NCBI RefSeq assembly: GCF_020907405.1
Contig: NZ_JAJJOE010000012.1
Span: 1-64,000 of the forward strand
Length of the DNA stretch: 64,000 nucleotides
Direction of reading: 5' to 3'
Source: Arthrobacter sp. zg-Y769
GTDB lineage: Bacteria > Actinomycetota > Actinomycetes > Actinomycetales > Micrococcaceae
Part shown: positions 1 to 7,997 of the stretch, piece by piece
How positions within the stretch are numbered: position 1 is the first letter of the stretch
Layout: each line of letters starts with the position of its first letter
Notes under the pieces: model-generated
Database searches by the model: none
Told to the model about the DNA's origin: nothing
What the model saw: the letters and a program-made list of their open reading frames with translations, nothing else
Translations under genes and position numbers: made by a program

Positions 1-280
1 CACCTGGACGGACACGACTTCAAACGGTCCGTCAAAGTATAAAGGGTGTTGTAGATCATGCTGCTTGCGTCCACTATGTGGTTCCCGGACAACAACACCG
101 TTGTTGCTACCTGGAACACGAACCATGCCTCCCTTGTCCGGGGGGCGGGTTCACAACTTTTACCGCACTGCCGGCACCCACCACCGTTTTCGAACGGGTC
201 GGGGGTTTCGGGACGTGTTGTAACCATTGTTTTCCCCACGCACACCTTGTTGGTTTTGGGTGTGTGGTGCGGGTGGAAGG
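1..280 (+). other. 23S-5S transcribed spacer, possibly with the last 23S bases
   Basis: This stretch precedes the first 5S gene and has the look of an actinobacterial 23S-5S spacer, including the stretch around 61-95 (GCGTCCACTATGTGGTTCCC). A CAACAAC/GTTGTTG hairpin lies near 90-110. Short open frames here have no ribosome binding site and are not credible genes. The exact 23S 3' end cannot be placed without an alignment; it is probably just outside or within the first few dozen bases. Confidence 0.6.
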
Positions 281-399
281 GTTACGGCGGTCATAGCGTG
301 GGGGAAACGCCCGGTCCCATTCCGAACCCGGAAGCTAAGACCCACAGCGCCGATGGTACTGCATCCGGGAGGATGTGGGAGAGTAGGTCACCGCCGGAC
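281..399 (+). rRNA. rrf: 5S ribosomal RNA, copy 1
   Basis: This is a 119-base 5S rRNA, a structural RNA of the large ribosomal subunit. It starts GTTACGGCGGTCATAGCG and contains the conserved CCCGGTCCCATTCCGAAC block and the closing AGTAGGTCACCGCC. The ends pair to form helix I. It sits downstream of the 23S spacer, as the last gene of an rRNA operon, and is followed by an intrinsic terminator at 421-446. Confidence 0.95.
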
Positions 400-420
400 A
401 ATATTTGAATAATCAGGGGG

Positions 421-457
421 AGCCCGTACCAGTGTTGGTACGGGCTTCACTTGTTTA
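421..457 (+). terminator. Intrinsic terminator of the rRNA operon
   Basis: A perfect 10-bp stem (AGCCCGTACC with GGTACGGGCT, six-base loop) lies at 421-446 and is followed by a T-rich tail ending in TTGTTT. It comes 21 bases after the first 5S gene and should end the rRNA transcript. Confidence 0.85.
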
Positions 458-629
458 ACGGCGGCAATCGTACCTGGTCAGCCACTGTGTTTCTTCCGAC
501 ATCCAGGACCAGTCCGGAACGGCCCGCCGTGGTCGAAACGGACTGAAAGACTTGGTAAGATTAAGGAGCAGAACCCGAAAGGGCAGCCTGTAATCAATGA
601 CTTCCCGACGCATTGCCGTCGGGGCTAGG

Positions 630-748
630 GTTACGGCGGTCATAGCGTGGGGGAAACGCCCGGTCCCATTCCGAACCCGGAAGCTAAGACCCACAGCGCC
701 GATGGTACTGCATCCGGGAGGATGTGGGAGAGTAGGTCACCGCCGGAC
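630..748 (+). rRNA. rrf: 5S ribosomal RNA, copy 2 (identical to copy 1)
   Basis: This is a second 5S gene, identical base for base to copy 1 over 119 bases. Identity starts two or three bases before the gene and ends just after it, so the duplicated unit is little more than the mature RNA. It lies beyond the terminator of copy 1 and has its own terminator at 759-792. It therefore probably depends on a promoter in the 183-base gap or on read-through. I found no convincing -35/-10 pair in that gap. Confidence 0.94.
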
Positions 749-758
749 ATACGTTGGG

Positions 759-798
759 ATAAGGATCCGCACAAGGATGTGCGGGTCCTTATCTGTTT
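759..798 (+). terminator. Intrinsic terminator after 5S copy 2
   Basis: A 14-bp stem (ATAAGGATCCGCAC with GTGCGGGTCCTTAT, one G-U pair, six-base loop) spans 759-792 and is followed by CTGTTT. Its sequence differs from the terminator of copy 1, so the two 5S units were not duplicated together with their terminators. Confidence 0.85.
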
Positions 799-852
799 AA
801 CTGCGCCTCCCGGCTCCTTTTCCTTCGGCCGAGGCTCGACCCGCTGTGGAAT

Positions 853-1518
853 GTGCGTAAGCATGGTCCGGTGGCCGGCGAATACAGCAACAACATGGGG
901 TTTGCCCGAGCGAATTCCGGGCCGGACCTGGACCGCACCATGTTCTTCAGCGACGCCGTCTTCGCTATCGCCATGACGCTGCTGGCCGTGGGTATCGACG
1001 TTCCCCAGGTGCCGGCCGGAGAGCTTGGGGGGGCCGTGGCGGCGCAGCTTCCGGAGTTCGGTGCCTACGTGCTGTCCTTTGTGGTGGCCGCCGCCTATTG
1101 GCTTAGCCATCACCGGCTCTTCCGGCTCCTCAAGGGATTTACCGGCCGGCTGCAGCAGCTGAATCTGGTGCTGCTGCTGTTCGTCGCCCTGCTGGGGTAC
1201 GCCACCGACATGCTGGCGTTCTACGGAGACCAGCTCCTCGGCGTCGTAATTTATGCGGCTGCACTGGGGCTTATCGGCACCGCCAATACCGGGCTCTGGA
1301 TCTACTGCAGCCGCGTGGGGCTTTTCCGGGATGACGTTGATCCCCGGCTTCCGGCCTTCGCGCAGGTCCGCGCTCCGGTCACCCCCGCGGTGTTCCTGGC
1401 CTCAATCCCCATTGCCGTCCTATGGAGTCCGCAGGCCGCCACCTGGTCCTGGCTGGGAATCATCGTTATCAATCTCCTGCTCCACGGCCTCGGCCGCAGA
1501 CGAACAGGCTCGGCCTAA
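853..1518 (+). CDS. TMEM175/DUF1211-family membrane channel-like protein
   Basis: The 221-residue membrane protein carries the TMEM175 family hallmark FSDAVFAIAMTLL at residues 32-44, followed by several hydrophobic segments (about 70-90, 105-125, 135-155, 170-190, 200-215). Bacterial members form potassium channels, so a role in potassium conductance across the cytoplasmic membrane is likely by homology. The listed start is a GTG with no clear ribosome binding site. An ATG at 895 (residue 15) leaves the family motif intact and is an alternative start. The gene stands alone between the 5S genes and a tRNA. Confidence 0.8.
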   Translation: MRKHGPVAGEYSNNMGFARANSGPDLDRTMFFSDAVFAIAMTLLAVGIDVPQVPAGELGGAVAAQLPEFGAYVLSFVVAAAYWLSHHRLFRLLKGFTGRLQQLNLVLLLFVALLGYATDMLAFYGDQLLGVVIYAAALGLIGTANTGLWIYCSRVGLFRDDVDPRLPAFAQVRAPVTPAVFLASIPIAVLWSPQAATWSWLGIIVINLLLHGLGRRRTGSA

Positions 1519-1598
1519 GCAGCCCCTCAAATGACGCCGATTCGTTGGTTTGGGCCTGTGTCGGGTAGTCTTATATCTGCTTCTACGGGAGCAAGCCT

Positions 1599-1686
1599 GG
1601 AGGATTCGCCTAGCGGCCTATGGCGCACGCCTGGAACGCGTGTTGGGTTAACGCCCTCGGGGGTTCAAATCCCCCATCCTCCGCCA
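1599..1686 (+). tRNA. serT: tRNA-Ser (anticodon GGA)
   Basis: This is an 88-base class II tRNA. The acceptor arm GGAGGAT pairs with ATCCTCC, the anticodon loop reads CTGGAAC, there is a long variable arm (GTTGGGTTAACGCCCTC) as in serine tRNAs, the T-loop reads GGTTCAAATCC, and 3' CCA is encoded. A strong UUCG-loop terminator follows at once. A plausible promoter (TTGGTT at 1545, TAGTCT or TTATAT near 1566-1576) lies upstream. Confidence 0.95.
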
Positions 1687-1688
1687 AA

Positions 1689-1724
1689 GAGAAACACCCC
1701 GGTCTTCGGACCGGGGTGTTTCTC
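1689..1724 (+). terminator. Bidirectional intrinsic terminator with UUCG tetraloop
   Basis: A perfect 16-bp stem (GAGAAACACCCCGGTC with its complement) closes on a TTCG tetraloop, with T-rich sequence on one side and A-rich on the other. It lies between tRNA-Ser and the convergent ABC permease gene, which ends 19 bases later, and can serve both. Confidence 0.9.
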
Positions 1725-1742
1725 GTTAACCCGCTGGCTGCA

Positions 1743-4205
1743 TCAAGGGCGCAGCGCGGCACGTGTGGCTACCGCGATGGAGCCGAAGCCAAGCGCCGCC
1801 GTCGCACCGGCAAGGCCCAGGTACACGGCCGGCACAATCGTCGGGAACGGCAGCCCGGAGACGCTCACGGCGATGCCCATCAGCGGCGGCAGTGCCAGGA
1901 CGGTGCCGATGACGACGGCGGCCGCGACTATCAGCAGGGATTCCGCCCCCATCATCCGGCGCAGCTGGGTATCCGACGCCCCCAGGGTCCGCAGCAGCAT
2001 CAGCTCGGGACGGCGCCGGGCCGTTGCCATCACCAGCGTGTTGACCACGGAGACGGCGAGATAGCCCAGCAGCACCAGCATCGCGATTACGGAAACCCAC
2101 GCGTCGGCATTCCGTTCGGCGGCTCCGGCTGCCCCGAGCTCCTCCTTGTCCAGGAGGGTCAGCCCGAGCCCGGCCACGGCGGAGGCCAGTTCCCCCGGGT
2201 TCGTGTCCGCACTGACCAGCAGATAGTCGTTCAACCCGGTGGTGGTGTGGCCGCGCAGCGTTTCGTTCGCCACCGCCACATCACCGAAGCCCAGCCCGCG
2301 CTCGTAAGTGGCGACGACGACGGCGGTCGCCTCGGTTCCGTCCCCGTAGTAGAAGTCGAAGTCCTCGCCCATAGCCGTACCGGATTCCCGGGCCAGATCC
2401 ACACTCAATGCCACCGTTCCGGGCTCCGCCAGCCGGTCCAGGGACCCGTCCCGCACATCCAGGTCCAGGGTTCCACCAAGGTCCTGCGGCGCCAGCCCCT
2501 GGATGGCGTAGGGCTGCACGCCGTCCTCCATACCGGCGAACCCGGCCTTGGCGAGGACCGCGGAACGGGCCACCGGTGACGTGGACTCCACCCCGGGCAG
2601 TTCCGCCACCTGCTCGGCCAGATCCTCGGAGACGCCGGTGCCCGGTGCGCTGACCAGATACCCGGCCACCACCCCGTCCCGGGACTGCCTGTCGGCTTCC
2701 GTTGCCACCGTTGCCGGCATAAAGAACTGCACCGATCCGAGGGCAATGGCCAGGGCCAGCGGAACGATCCCCGAGGCCAGCCGCCGCGGGAAAGCGCCGG
2801 CGTTGGCTTCCGCCAGGGCCAGCGAAGCGGAGGGGTTGCGGCGCAGCAGCGGCTGCACCACTTTCAATGCGCCCGTCACCAGCCGGGGGCCCAGAAGGCC
2901 GGCGCCGATCATCAGGAGCAGGATGCTGGAGGCTGCCGAGGCCAGCCCCGCAGTCCCCGGAACGGCGATCGGTACCAGGGCAGCAACCAGGCCGGCACCC
3001 AGCAGCGACAGTCCGGTGATGACGCGCCCGCGGCCCAGCCGTGATGCTTCGGTCGAGGAGTCCCGCAGCGCCGCCGTCGGCGCCGCCCGGACCGAACCCC
3101 GGGCAGAGACGAGCGAGGCACCCACCGCTGCGATGATGCTGATTACTACCGCGGCCAGGGCCGGCAGCGGACTGTAGGCCAGGACGAAGGTTTCCGGAAG
3201 CACCCCGCCGGCTGCGAACTGCCTGCCGAGGAACTCCGCAAGCAGGAAACCCGGTGCCGCCCCCAGCGCTGCGGCCGCGCCGGAAACCAGCAGGACTTCA
3301 CGCACCACAATGCCCAGGGTCTGGTTGGCCCCGGCGCCGACGGCACGCAGCATCGCGAATTCACGCCGCCGCGCCATGATGGACAGGGACAGGGTGCCGG
3401 CGGTTACGAAGACCGCGGTCATCACGGCCACCCCGGCCAGCGAGCCGCTGAGCAGCAGCAGCGTGGACCGGGCGGGGGACCCGCCCAAGTTTTCCACGTC
3501 TCCGCGGCGGTCCCCGGTGTAGCCCACGACGTCGGCCACCTGCGCCTCGATGTCGGCGGAGAGCTGCTCCGGGCGGACGCCGGGCTCGGCAAGCACGCCC
3601 ACGGTGGCCACCGTGTCACCGTGGGGCCACAGGGCTTCCGCGCCGGCGGTGCTGAGGAACGCGGCAGGACCGGTGTCCACTCCCGCTGCGGGAGCGGCGA
3701 GGCCGGACACGGTGTACTCGGACGGTTCCCCGCCGTGGGTGAGGACGAGGCTGCTGCCCGGGACCACTCCGAAGGATTCATCAACCACTACCTCAGCTGC
3801 CCCTGTGGGGGCGTCCCCGGAGGTGAGTGTGAAGGGCGTCAGGGCAGCGGCGTCCCAGGCAGCGGCGGACACCACCGTCCCGTCGGCAGTGGCCAGCGGA
3901 AGCTCGATGGTGCCGACGGCCCGTTCCACGCCGGGGACGGCGGCTATCTCGTCAACGGCGTCGGCAGGGAGCAGGACCCGCTCGGCGAACGGGGCGTCCG
4001 TGTCCTCGACCACCGGATGTGCCTGCGGGGCACCCACAACGACGTCGGCACCTTGCAGGCGCTGCGGGGCGATCCCGCCGCGGGTCCCGGATTCGATCAG
4101 GACGCCCATCGCGGTGATGAGCGCCGCGCACAGGAACACGGCTACGAAGACCCCGGCGAACCCGCCGCGGTGGTGCCGGATGGATGCTTTGGCAAGGGTC
4201 CACAT
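1743..4205 (-). CDS. ABC transporter permease, FtsX/MacB type
   Basis: This 820-residue permease has the double-FtsX layout: an N-terminal membrane segment (starting MWTLAKASIRHHRGG), a large extracytoplasmic domain, three membrane segments, then a second soluble domain and three more C-terminal membrane segments (family knowledge). Such proteins pair with a MacB/LolD-type ATPase to export lipoproteins, peptides or drugs, or to sense antimicrobial peptides. The start is placed at 4205, one base after the ATPase stop codon; a longer open frame to 4259 would overlap the ATPase. It forms an operon with the ATPase and is divergent from a two-component system, an arrangement common for envelope-stress or antibiotic-resistance exporters. 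The substrate is unknown. Confidence 0.88.
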   Translation of the reverse strand: MWTLAKASIRHHRGGFAGVFVAVFLCAALITAMGVLIESGTRGGIAPQRLQGADVVVGAPQAHPVVEDTDAPFAERVLLPADAVDEIAAVPGVERAVGTIELPLATADGTVVSAAAWDAAALTPFTLTSGDAPTGAAEVVVDESFGVVPGSSLVLTHGGEPSEYTVSGLAAPAAGVDTGPAAFLSTAGAEALWPHGDTVATVGVLAEPGVRPEQLSADIEAQVADVVGYTGDRRGDVENLGGSPARSTLLLLSGSLAGVAVMTAVFVTAGTLSLSIMARRREFAMLRAVGAGANQTLGIVVREVLLVSGAAAALGAAPGFLLAEFLGRQFAAGGVLPETFVLAYSPLPALAAVVISIIAAVGASLVSARGSVRAAPTAALRDSSTEASRLGRGRVITGLSLLGAGLVAALVPIAVPGTAGLASAASSILLLMIGAGLLGPRLVTGALKVVQPLLRRNPSASLALAEANAGAFPRRLASGIVPLALAIALGSVQFFMPATVATEADRQSRDGVVAGYLVSAPGTGVSEDLAEQVAELPGVESTSPVARSAVLAKAGFAGMEDGVQPYAIQGLAPQDLGGTLDLDVRDGSLDRLAEPGTVALSVDLARESGTAMGEDFDFYYGDGTEATAVVVATYERGLGFGDVAVANETLRGHTTTGLNDYLLVSADTNPGELASAVAGLGLTLLDKEELGAAGAAERNADAWVSVIAMLVLLGYLAVSVVNTLVMATARRRPELMLLRTLGASDTQLRRMMGAESLLIVAAAVVIGTVLALPPLMGIAVSVSGLPFPTIVPAVYLGLAGATAALGFGSIAVATRAALRP

Positions 4206-4206
4206 G

Positions 4207-4962
4207 TCAGTGCTCCCCGAGGGTGGCCATGCGTTCGCTGACGTCGAGGGCAGTGGCACCGGTCATGCTGCCGTCGAGCCGCCCGTCGGCAAGGAAAATG
4301 ACGGTGTCCGCGTGTCCGGCGGCCACGGGATCGTGCGTCACCATGACCACCGTCTGTCCCAGCGAGGAAACCGTGTGCCGTAGCAGGTCCAGCACCTGCC
4401 GTGCGGTGACGGAGTCCAGGGCTCCGGTGGGCTCGTCCGCAAAGACGGCGTCCGGGCGGGTGATCAGCGCCCGTGCAATGGCCGCCCGCTGCTGCTGTCC
4501 CCCGGAGAGCTCCTGGGGTTTCCGTTCCCCCAGGCCGGCCAACCCCACGGCCTCCAGCACATAGTCCAGCCACACCGTGTCGGTGCCGCGTCCGGCGAGC
4601 AGCAGCGGCAGCGTGACGTTCCGTGCCACCGTCAGCTGGGGGAGCAGGTTGTAGGACTGGAAGACAAAACCCACGTGGTCCCGGCGGAAGCGGGTCAGGG
4701 CCTTGCTGCGCAGACGCGAAATTTCGGTGGTTCCCAGCAGTACCTTTCCGCTGTCCGGGGCGTCCAGTCCGGCCGCGCACTGCAGCAGCGTACTTTTGCC
4801 GGAACCGGAAGGCCCCATGACGGCGGTGAAGGTGCCGGCCGGAATCGCCAGGGAGACATCGCGGAGGGCCGGAACCGTGGTGTTGCCGGAACGGTAGCTT
4901 TTGGACACGCCCTGCAGCTGTAGGGCTGCGGTGCCGGAGAGTTCTGAGGGGTCGGTGAACAT
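4207..4962 (-). CDS. ABC transporter ATP-binding protein, MacB/LolD type
   Basis: This 251-residue ATPase powers the neighbouring FtsX-type permease. It has Walker A GPSGSGKST (about residues 51-59), the Q-loop FVFQSYNLLPQ, signature LSGGQQQR, Walker B AVFADEPTGALD and switch histidine VTHD. The match to the LolD/MacB subfamily is strong, including the EPTGALD sequence. It is the first gene of a two-gene operon whose promoter must lie in the 154-base gap shared with the divergent histidine kinase. Confidence 0.93.
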   Translation of the reverse strand: MFTDPSELSGTAALQLQGVSKSYRSGNTTVPALRDVSLAIPAGTFTAVMGPSGSGKSTLLQCAAGLDAPDSGKVLLGTTEISRLRSKALTRFRRDHVGFVFQSYNLLPQLTVARNVTLPLLLAGRGTDTVWLDYVLEAVGLAGLGERKPQELSGGQQQRAAIARALITRPDAVFADEPTGALDSVTARQVLDLLRHTVSSLGQTVVMVTHDPVAAGHADTVIFLADGRLDGSMTGATALDVSERMATLGEH

Positions 4963-5050
4963 CGGGTCATCCTTTGGGTAGGCCGGGGAGAACGGGATAA
5001 CTTGCTGACGTCGACGCTACGGATGACGGGAACGGGATCCGATACAGCCA

Positions 5051-5079
5051 ATAGCCCGGTTTGGGGTAGAGCTGGCTAT
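5051..5079. promoter_or_regulatory. Inverted repeat in the exporter/kinase divergent promoter region
   Basis: ATAGCC (5051-5056) and GGCTAT (5074-5079) form a 6-bp inverted repeat with 17 bases between, in the 154-base region between the ABC ATPase and the sensor kinase. It could be an operator for the linked response regulator. The arms are short, so this is a suggestion only. Confidence 0.25.
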
Positions 5080-5116
5080 ACCGACAGCGGGAAGAGGGTC
5101 GGGCATAATTCAACGG

Positions 5117-6406
5117 ATGAGACCTCCCAGCCGCGCCGGCACCCGAACCCGGGACGTGAGCTTCCTGGTGCGCGAGGGCGGCTACTGGCTGGTGTCCCTG
5201 GCCGTCCTGCTGGCCGGAATTGCGCTGCTTCCGTTCGTGGCCCTGGGGGTTGGCCTGTACGCGGTTCCGGGCTTCCTGGAGATCCTGAACCGCCTGGCCG
5301 GCCGGGCACAGACCCGCTCGGCGGCATTCTCGTCCGCCGTTATCCCCTTTGACCCGCGCCGCCTCAGCGGCCGGTATTCATTCACCGAGCTGGCCGCCCT
5401 GCTGAGCGCACCGGAAACCAAGCGGGACCTGTCCTGGCTGCTCTTCCACTGCGCGTTTGCCGTGCTCGCAGCAGCGCTGGCCCTCGCGCTTCCCTTCGGT
5501 GCCGTGCTCTATGTGGCGGCGGCACCCCTGTGGCAGCTCTTCCCGCCGGATGCACCGCTGGAACTAACCATCTTTGTCCGCAGCTGGAGCGACGCCGTCC
5601 TGATGGTGCTGCTGGGACTTGGATATGCGGCAGGGGCGTGGGTGCTGCTGCCCTGGCTGGCACGGCGGTTCAGTGCGGCCACCCTGGCTATCCTCTCGCC
5701 CCGCCGGTATGCGGACCTGGCCCGCCGGATCTCCGATCTCTCGGCGGCCCGGGCCAGCGCCCTCGCCGCCCACGCGGCCGAACTGCGCCGGATCGAGCGG
5801 GAACTGCACGACGGTGCGCAGAACCGGCTGGTCGGCGTCGTGATGATGCTGGGGCTCGCCCAGCGGGCAGCCGAAACCGACCCGGCCGCCGCCGTACCCT
5901 TCATCGGGCGCGCCCAGGACGCCGCAACCGAGGCCCTGGCCGGACTGCGCGCGGCCGTGCATGACATTTATCCGCCGATCCTGGACGAACTCGGCCTGGG
6001 CGGTGCTGCCTCCGCCCTGACCAGCCGCTCACCCATACCCTGCACCCTGGACGTAGACGGCCTGCTCCGTGCTCCTGCCGCGGTGGAATCAGCAGCCTAT
6101 TTTGTCCTCGCCGAAGCGCTGACCAACGCCGCGAAGCACTCCAGTGCGTCTCGGATTGACGTGCTGCTGCGGACCGAATCACCTCCGAAGGGGGATGTCC
6201 TGGTGATCCTCGTGAACGACGACGGCCGCGGCGGAGCGAAGGTGGACCCGACCGCCGGCGCGCAGGCTGGCGCCGATGCCAACGGCTCCGGAACGGGGCT
6301 TGCCGGAATTGCCCGCCGTGCAGCCGCCTTTGGCGGCAGGCTGGTGCTGAACAGTCCCGACGGCGGACCGACGAACCTCAGAGTGGAGCTGCCGTGCGCC
6401 TTTTAA
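5117..6406 (+). CDS. Sensor histidine kinase, NarL/DesK class (HisKA_3)
   Basis: This 429-residue membrane kinase senses a signal and phosphorylates the downstream response regulator. Hydrophobic segments lie at about 23-50, 107-137 and 157-181. The dimerisation domain has the HisKA_3 motif IERELHDGAQNRL with phospho-histidine 231, followed by an ATPase domain with N-box EALTNAAKHSSA (333-344) and G-boxes near 368-375 and GTGLAGIARR (392-401). Its gene is divergent from an ABC exporter operon and overlaps the regulator gene by 13 bases, so all four may form one module in which the kinase controls the exporter. Confidence 0.92.
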   Translation: MRPPSRAGTRTRDVSFLVREGGYWLVSLAVLLAGIALLPFVALGVGLYAVPGFLEILNRLAGRAQTRSAAFSSAVIPFDPRRLSGRYSFTELAALLSAPETKRDLSWLLFHCAFAVLAAALALALPFGAVLYVAAAPLWQLFPPDAPLELTIFVRSWSDAVLMVLLGLGYAAGAWVLLPWLARRFSAATLAILSPRRYADLARRISDLSAARASALAAHAAELRRIERELHDGAQNRLVGVVMMLGLAQRAAETDPAAAVPFIGRAQDAATEALAGLRAAVHDIYPPILDELGLGGAASALTSRSPIPCTLDVDGLLRAPAAVESAAYFVLAEALTNAAKHSSASRIDVLLRTESPPKGDVLVILVNDDGRGGAKVDPTAGAQAGADANGSGTGLAGIARRAAAFGGRLVLNSPDGGPTNLRVELPCAF

Positions 6407-7038
6407 TAGCCGAAGACGATGCCCTGCTGCGGGCCGGTCTCGAACTGCTGCTGCAGGGCGAAGGGTTCGAGGTGGTGGGCTCGTGGGACAACGCCGATGA
6501 CCTGCTCGCGGCCTTTACCCCCGGCAGCGCCGACGGTGCCGTGCTGGATGTCCGGATGCCGCCGACCTTCACCAACGAGGGGCTGCGGGCCGCCCTGGAA
6601 CTGCGGTCCCGGGTGCCCGACTTTCCGGTGCTGGTCCTGTCCGCCTACGTGGAGGACCGCTACGCCAGCCGGCTGCTGGCCTCCGGCGCCCAGGGGGTGG
6701 GCTACCTGCTGAAGGAACGCGTGGGCAACGTCGGTGAATTCGTGGACGGGCTGCGTCGCGTGGCCGCCGGCGGCACCGTGATGGATCCGGAGGTCATTGC
6801 CCAGCTGTTCAGCCGCCGCAGCAGCCGGGATCCCGTCCGGTCGCTGACCCCGCGGGAGTTCGAGGTGCTGGGGCTGGTGGCCGAGGGCCTGGGCAACACC
6901 GCCATTGCAAGGGCCATTTCCGTGTCCGAAACCGCGGTCAGCAAACACATCGGCAACATCTTTGCGAAGCTCGGGCTGGCCCAGTCGGACAGCGGCCACC
7001 GCAGGGTGCTGGCAACCCTCGCGTACCTGCGCTCCTGA
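6394..7038 (+). CDS. Two-component response regulator, NarL/FixJ family
   Basis: This 214-residue regulator has a receiver domain starting MRLLIAEDDALLRAGL, with the acidic pair near residues 7-9, phospho-accepting Asp52 (AVLDVRMPP) and the conserved lysine in YLLKERV. A C-terminal LuxR-type helix-turn-helix follows (LTPREFEVLGLVAEG through SVSETAVSKHIGNIFAKLGL). The start is a GTG inside the kinase gene, giving translational coupling. It most likely acts on its own operon and the divergent exporter. Confidence 0.93.
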   Translation: MRLLIAEDDALLRAGLELLLQGEGFEVVGSWDNADDLLAAFTPGSADGAVLDVRMPPTFTNEGLRAALELRSRVPDFPVLVLSAYVEDRYASRLLASGAQGVGYLLKERVGNVGEFVDGLRRVAAGGTVMDPEVIAQLFSRRSSRDPVRSLTPREFEVLGLVAEGLGNTAIARAISVSETAVSKHIGNIFAKLGLAQSDSGHRRVLATLAYLRS

Positions 7039-7134
7039 CCGGTTCCCCTGCGGCCTTTTCGCAGCGGGTCTTGTTTCCCGGACGGCACCGGTGACAAGGT
7101 GTGATGCACTACAGCCGGGCGCAGGAGGACACAC

Positions 7135-7965
7135 GTGGAACAGGGCGGCGGAAAGGTAGCGCTGATCACCGGTGCTTCGCGGGGGATCGGCCGGCGGGTG
7201 GCGGAGCGGCTCGCAGCGCAGGGAACCGCCGTCGTCGTCAGTTACCGCCGCAACGCGGAGATGGCCAAGGAAGTGGTGGCCCGCCTGCAGGAACTCGGCG
7301 GCGGCGGGATAGCGGTGCAGGCGGACGTGGAAAACCCCGAAGACATTGTCACGCTCTTTGATGCCGCAGCGGACGAATACGGCCGGTTGGACTATTTCAT
7401 CAACAATGCCGCCGCTGCCGCGTTCAAGAACGTGGTGGACCTGAAAACCCATCATCTGGACCGTGCCTACGCCGTGAATGTACGCCCGTTCGTCCTCGGC
7501 GCCCAGGAAGCGGTGAAGCTGATGGACGACGGCGGCCGGATAGTCGCGCTCACCAGTTACGGCAGCAGCCGGGCCTTCCCCACCTATGCCGCCCTCGGCT
7601 CGTACAAGGCGGCGGTGGAGTCCTTTGTCCGCTTTATGGCGGTGGAATTCGGCCCCTACGGCATCAACGTCAACGCGGTGAACGGCGGGCTGATCGAGTC
7701 CGATTCGCTGGACTACTTCTACTCCATGGACGGGATGGCGCCGATGGACAGCGTCATCTCCCGCCTCCCGAAACGACGTCCCGGCACCGTCGACGAAATG
7801 GCGGCCACGGTGGAATTCCTGCTGTCCCCGGGCGCCGGGTACATCACCGGCCAGGTACTGGCGGTCGACGGCGGTCTCTCGGTCATTGCCCCGCCGTTCC
7901 ACGCCGAAGCGTCCGGTCCGCCGGTCACCCTCCCGCCCCGGCCCACCCGGGACCGCGGCCGGTAG
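7135..7965 (+). CDS. Short-chain dehydrogenase, enoyl-ACP reductase (FabL)-like
   Basis: This 276-residue Rossmann oxidoreductase has the nucleotide motif TGASRGIGRR and the NNAA motif. It lacks the usual YxxxK pair; instead YAALGSYK gives a Y-x6-K spacing, which is the signature of FabI/FabL-type enoyl reductases. The family position is therefore nearer FabL than ordinary ketoreductases, although its substrate cannot be read from sequence. The start is a GTG preceded by GGAGGA at proper spacing. The C-terminus (about residues 255-276) is proline-rich and unusual. It heads an apparent operon with an acyl-CoA ligase and a ketoacyl synthase. Confidence 0.85.
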   Translation: MEQGGGKVALITGASRGIGRRVAERLAAQGTAVVVSYRRNAEMAKEVVARLQELGGGGIAVQADVENPEDIVTLFDAAADEYGRLDYFINNAAAAAFKNVVDLKTHHLDRAYAVNVRPFVLGAQEAVKLMDDGGRIVALTSYGSSRAFPTYAALGSYKAAVESFVRFMAVEFGPYGINVNAVNGGLIESDSLDYFYSMDGMAPMDSVISRLPKRRPGTVDEMAATVEFLLSPGAGYITGQVLAVDGGLSVIAPPFHAEASGPPVTLPPRPTRDRGR

Positions 7966-7997
7966 CTGCCCGCCGTTCAAACCGAAAGGAAGCATCA

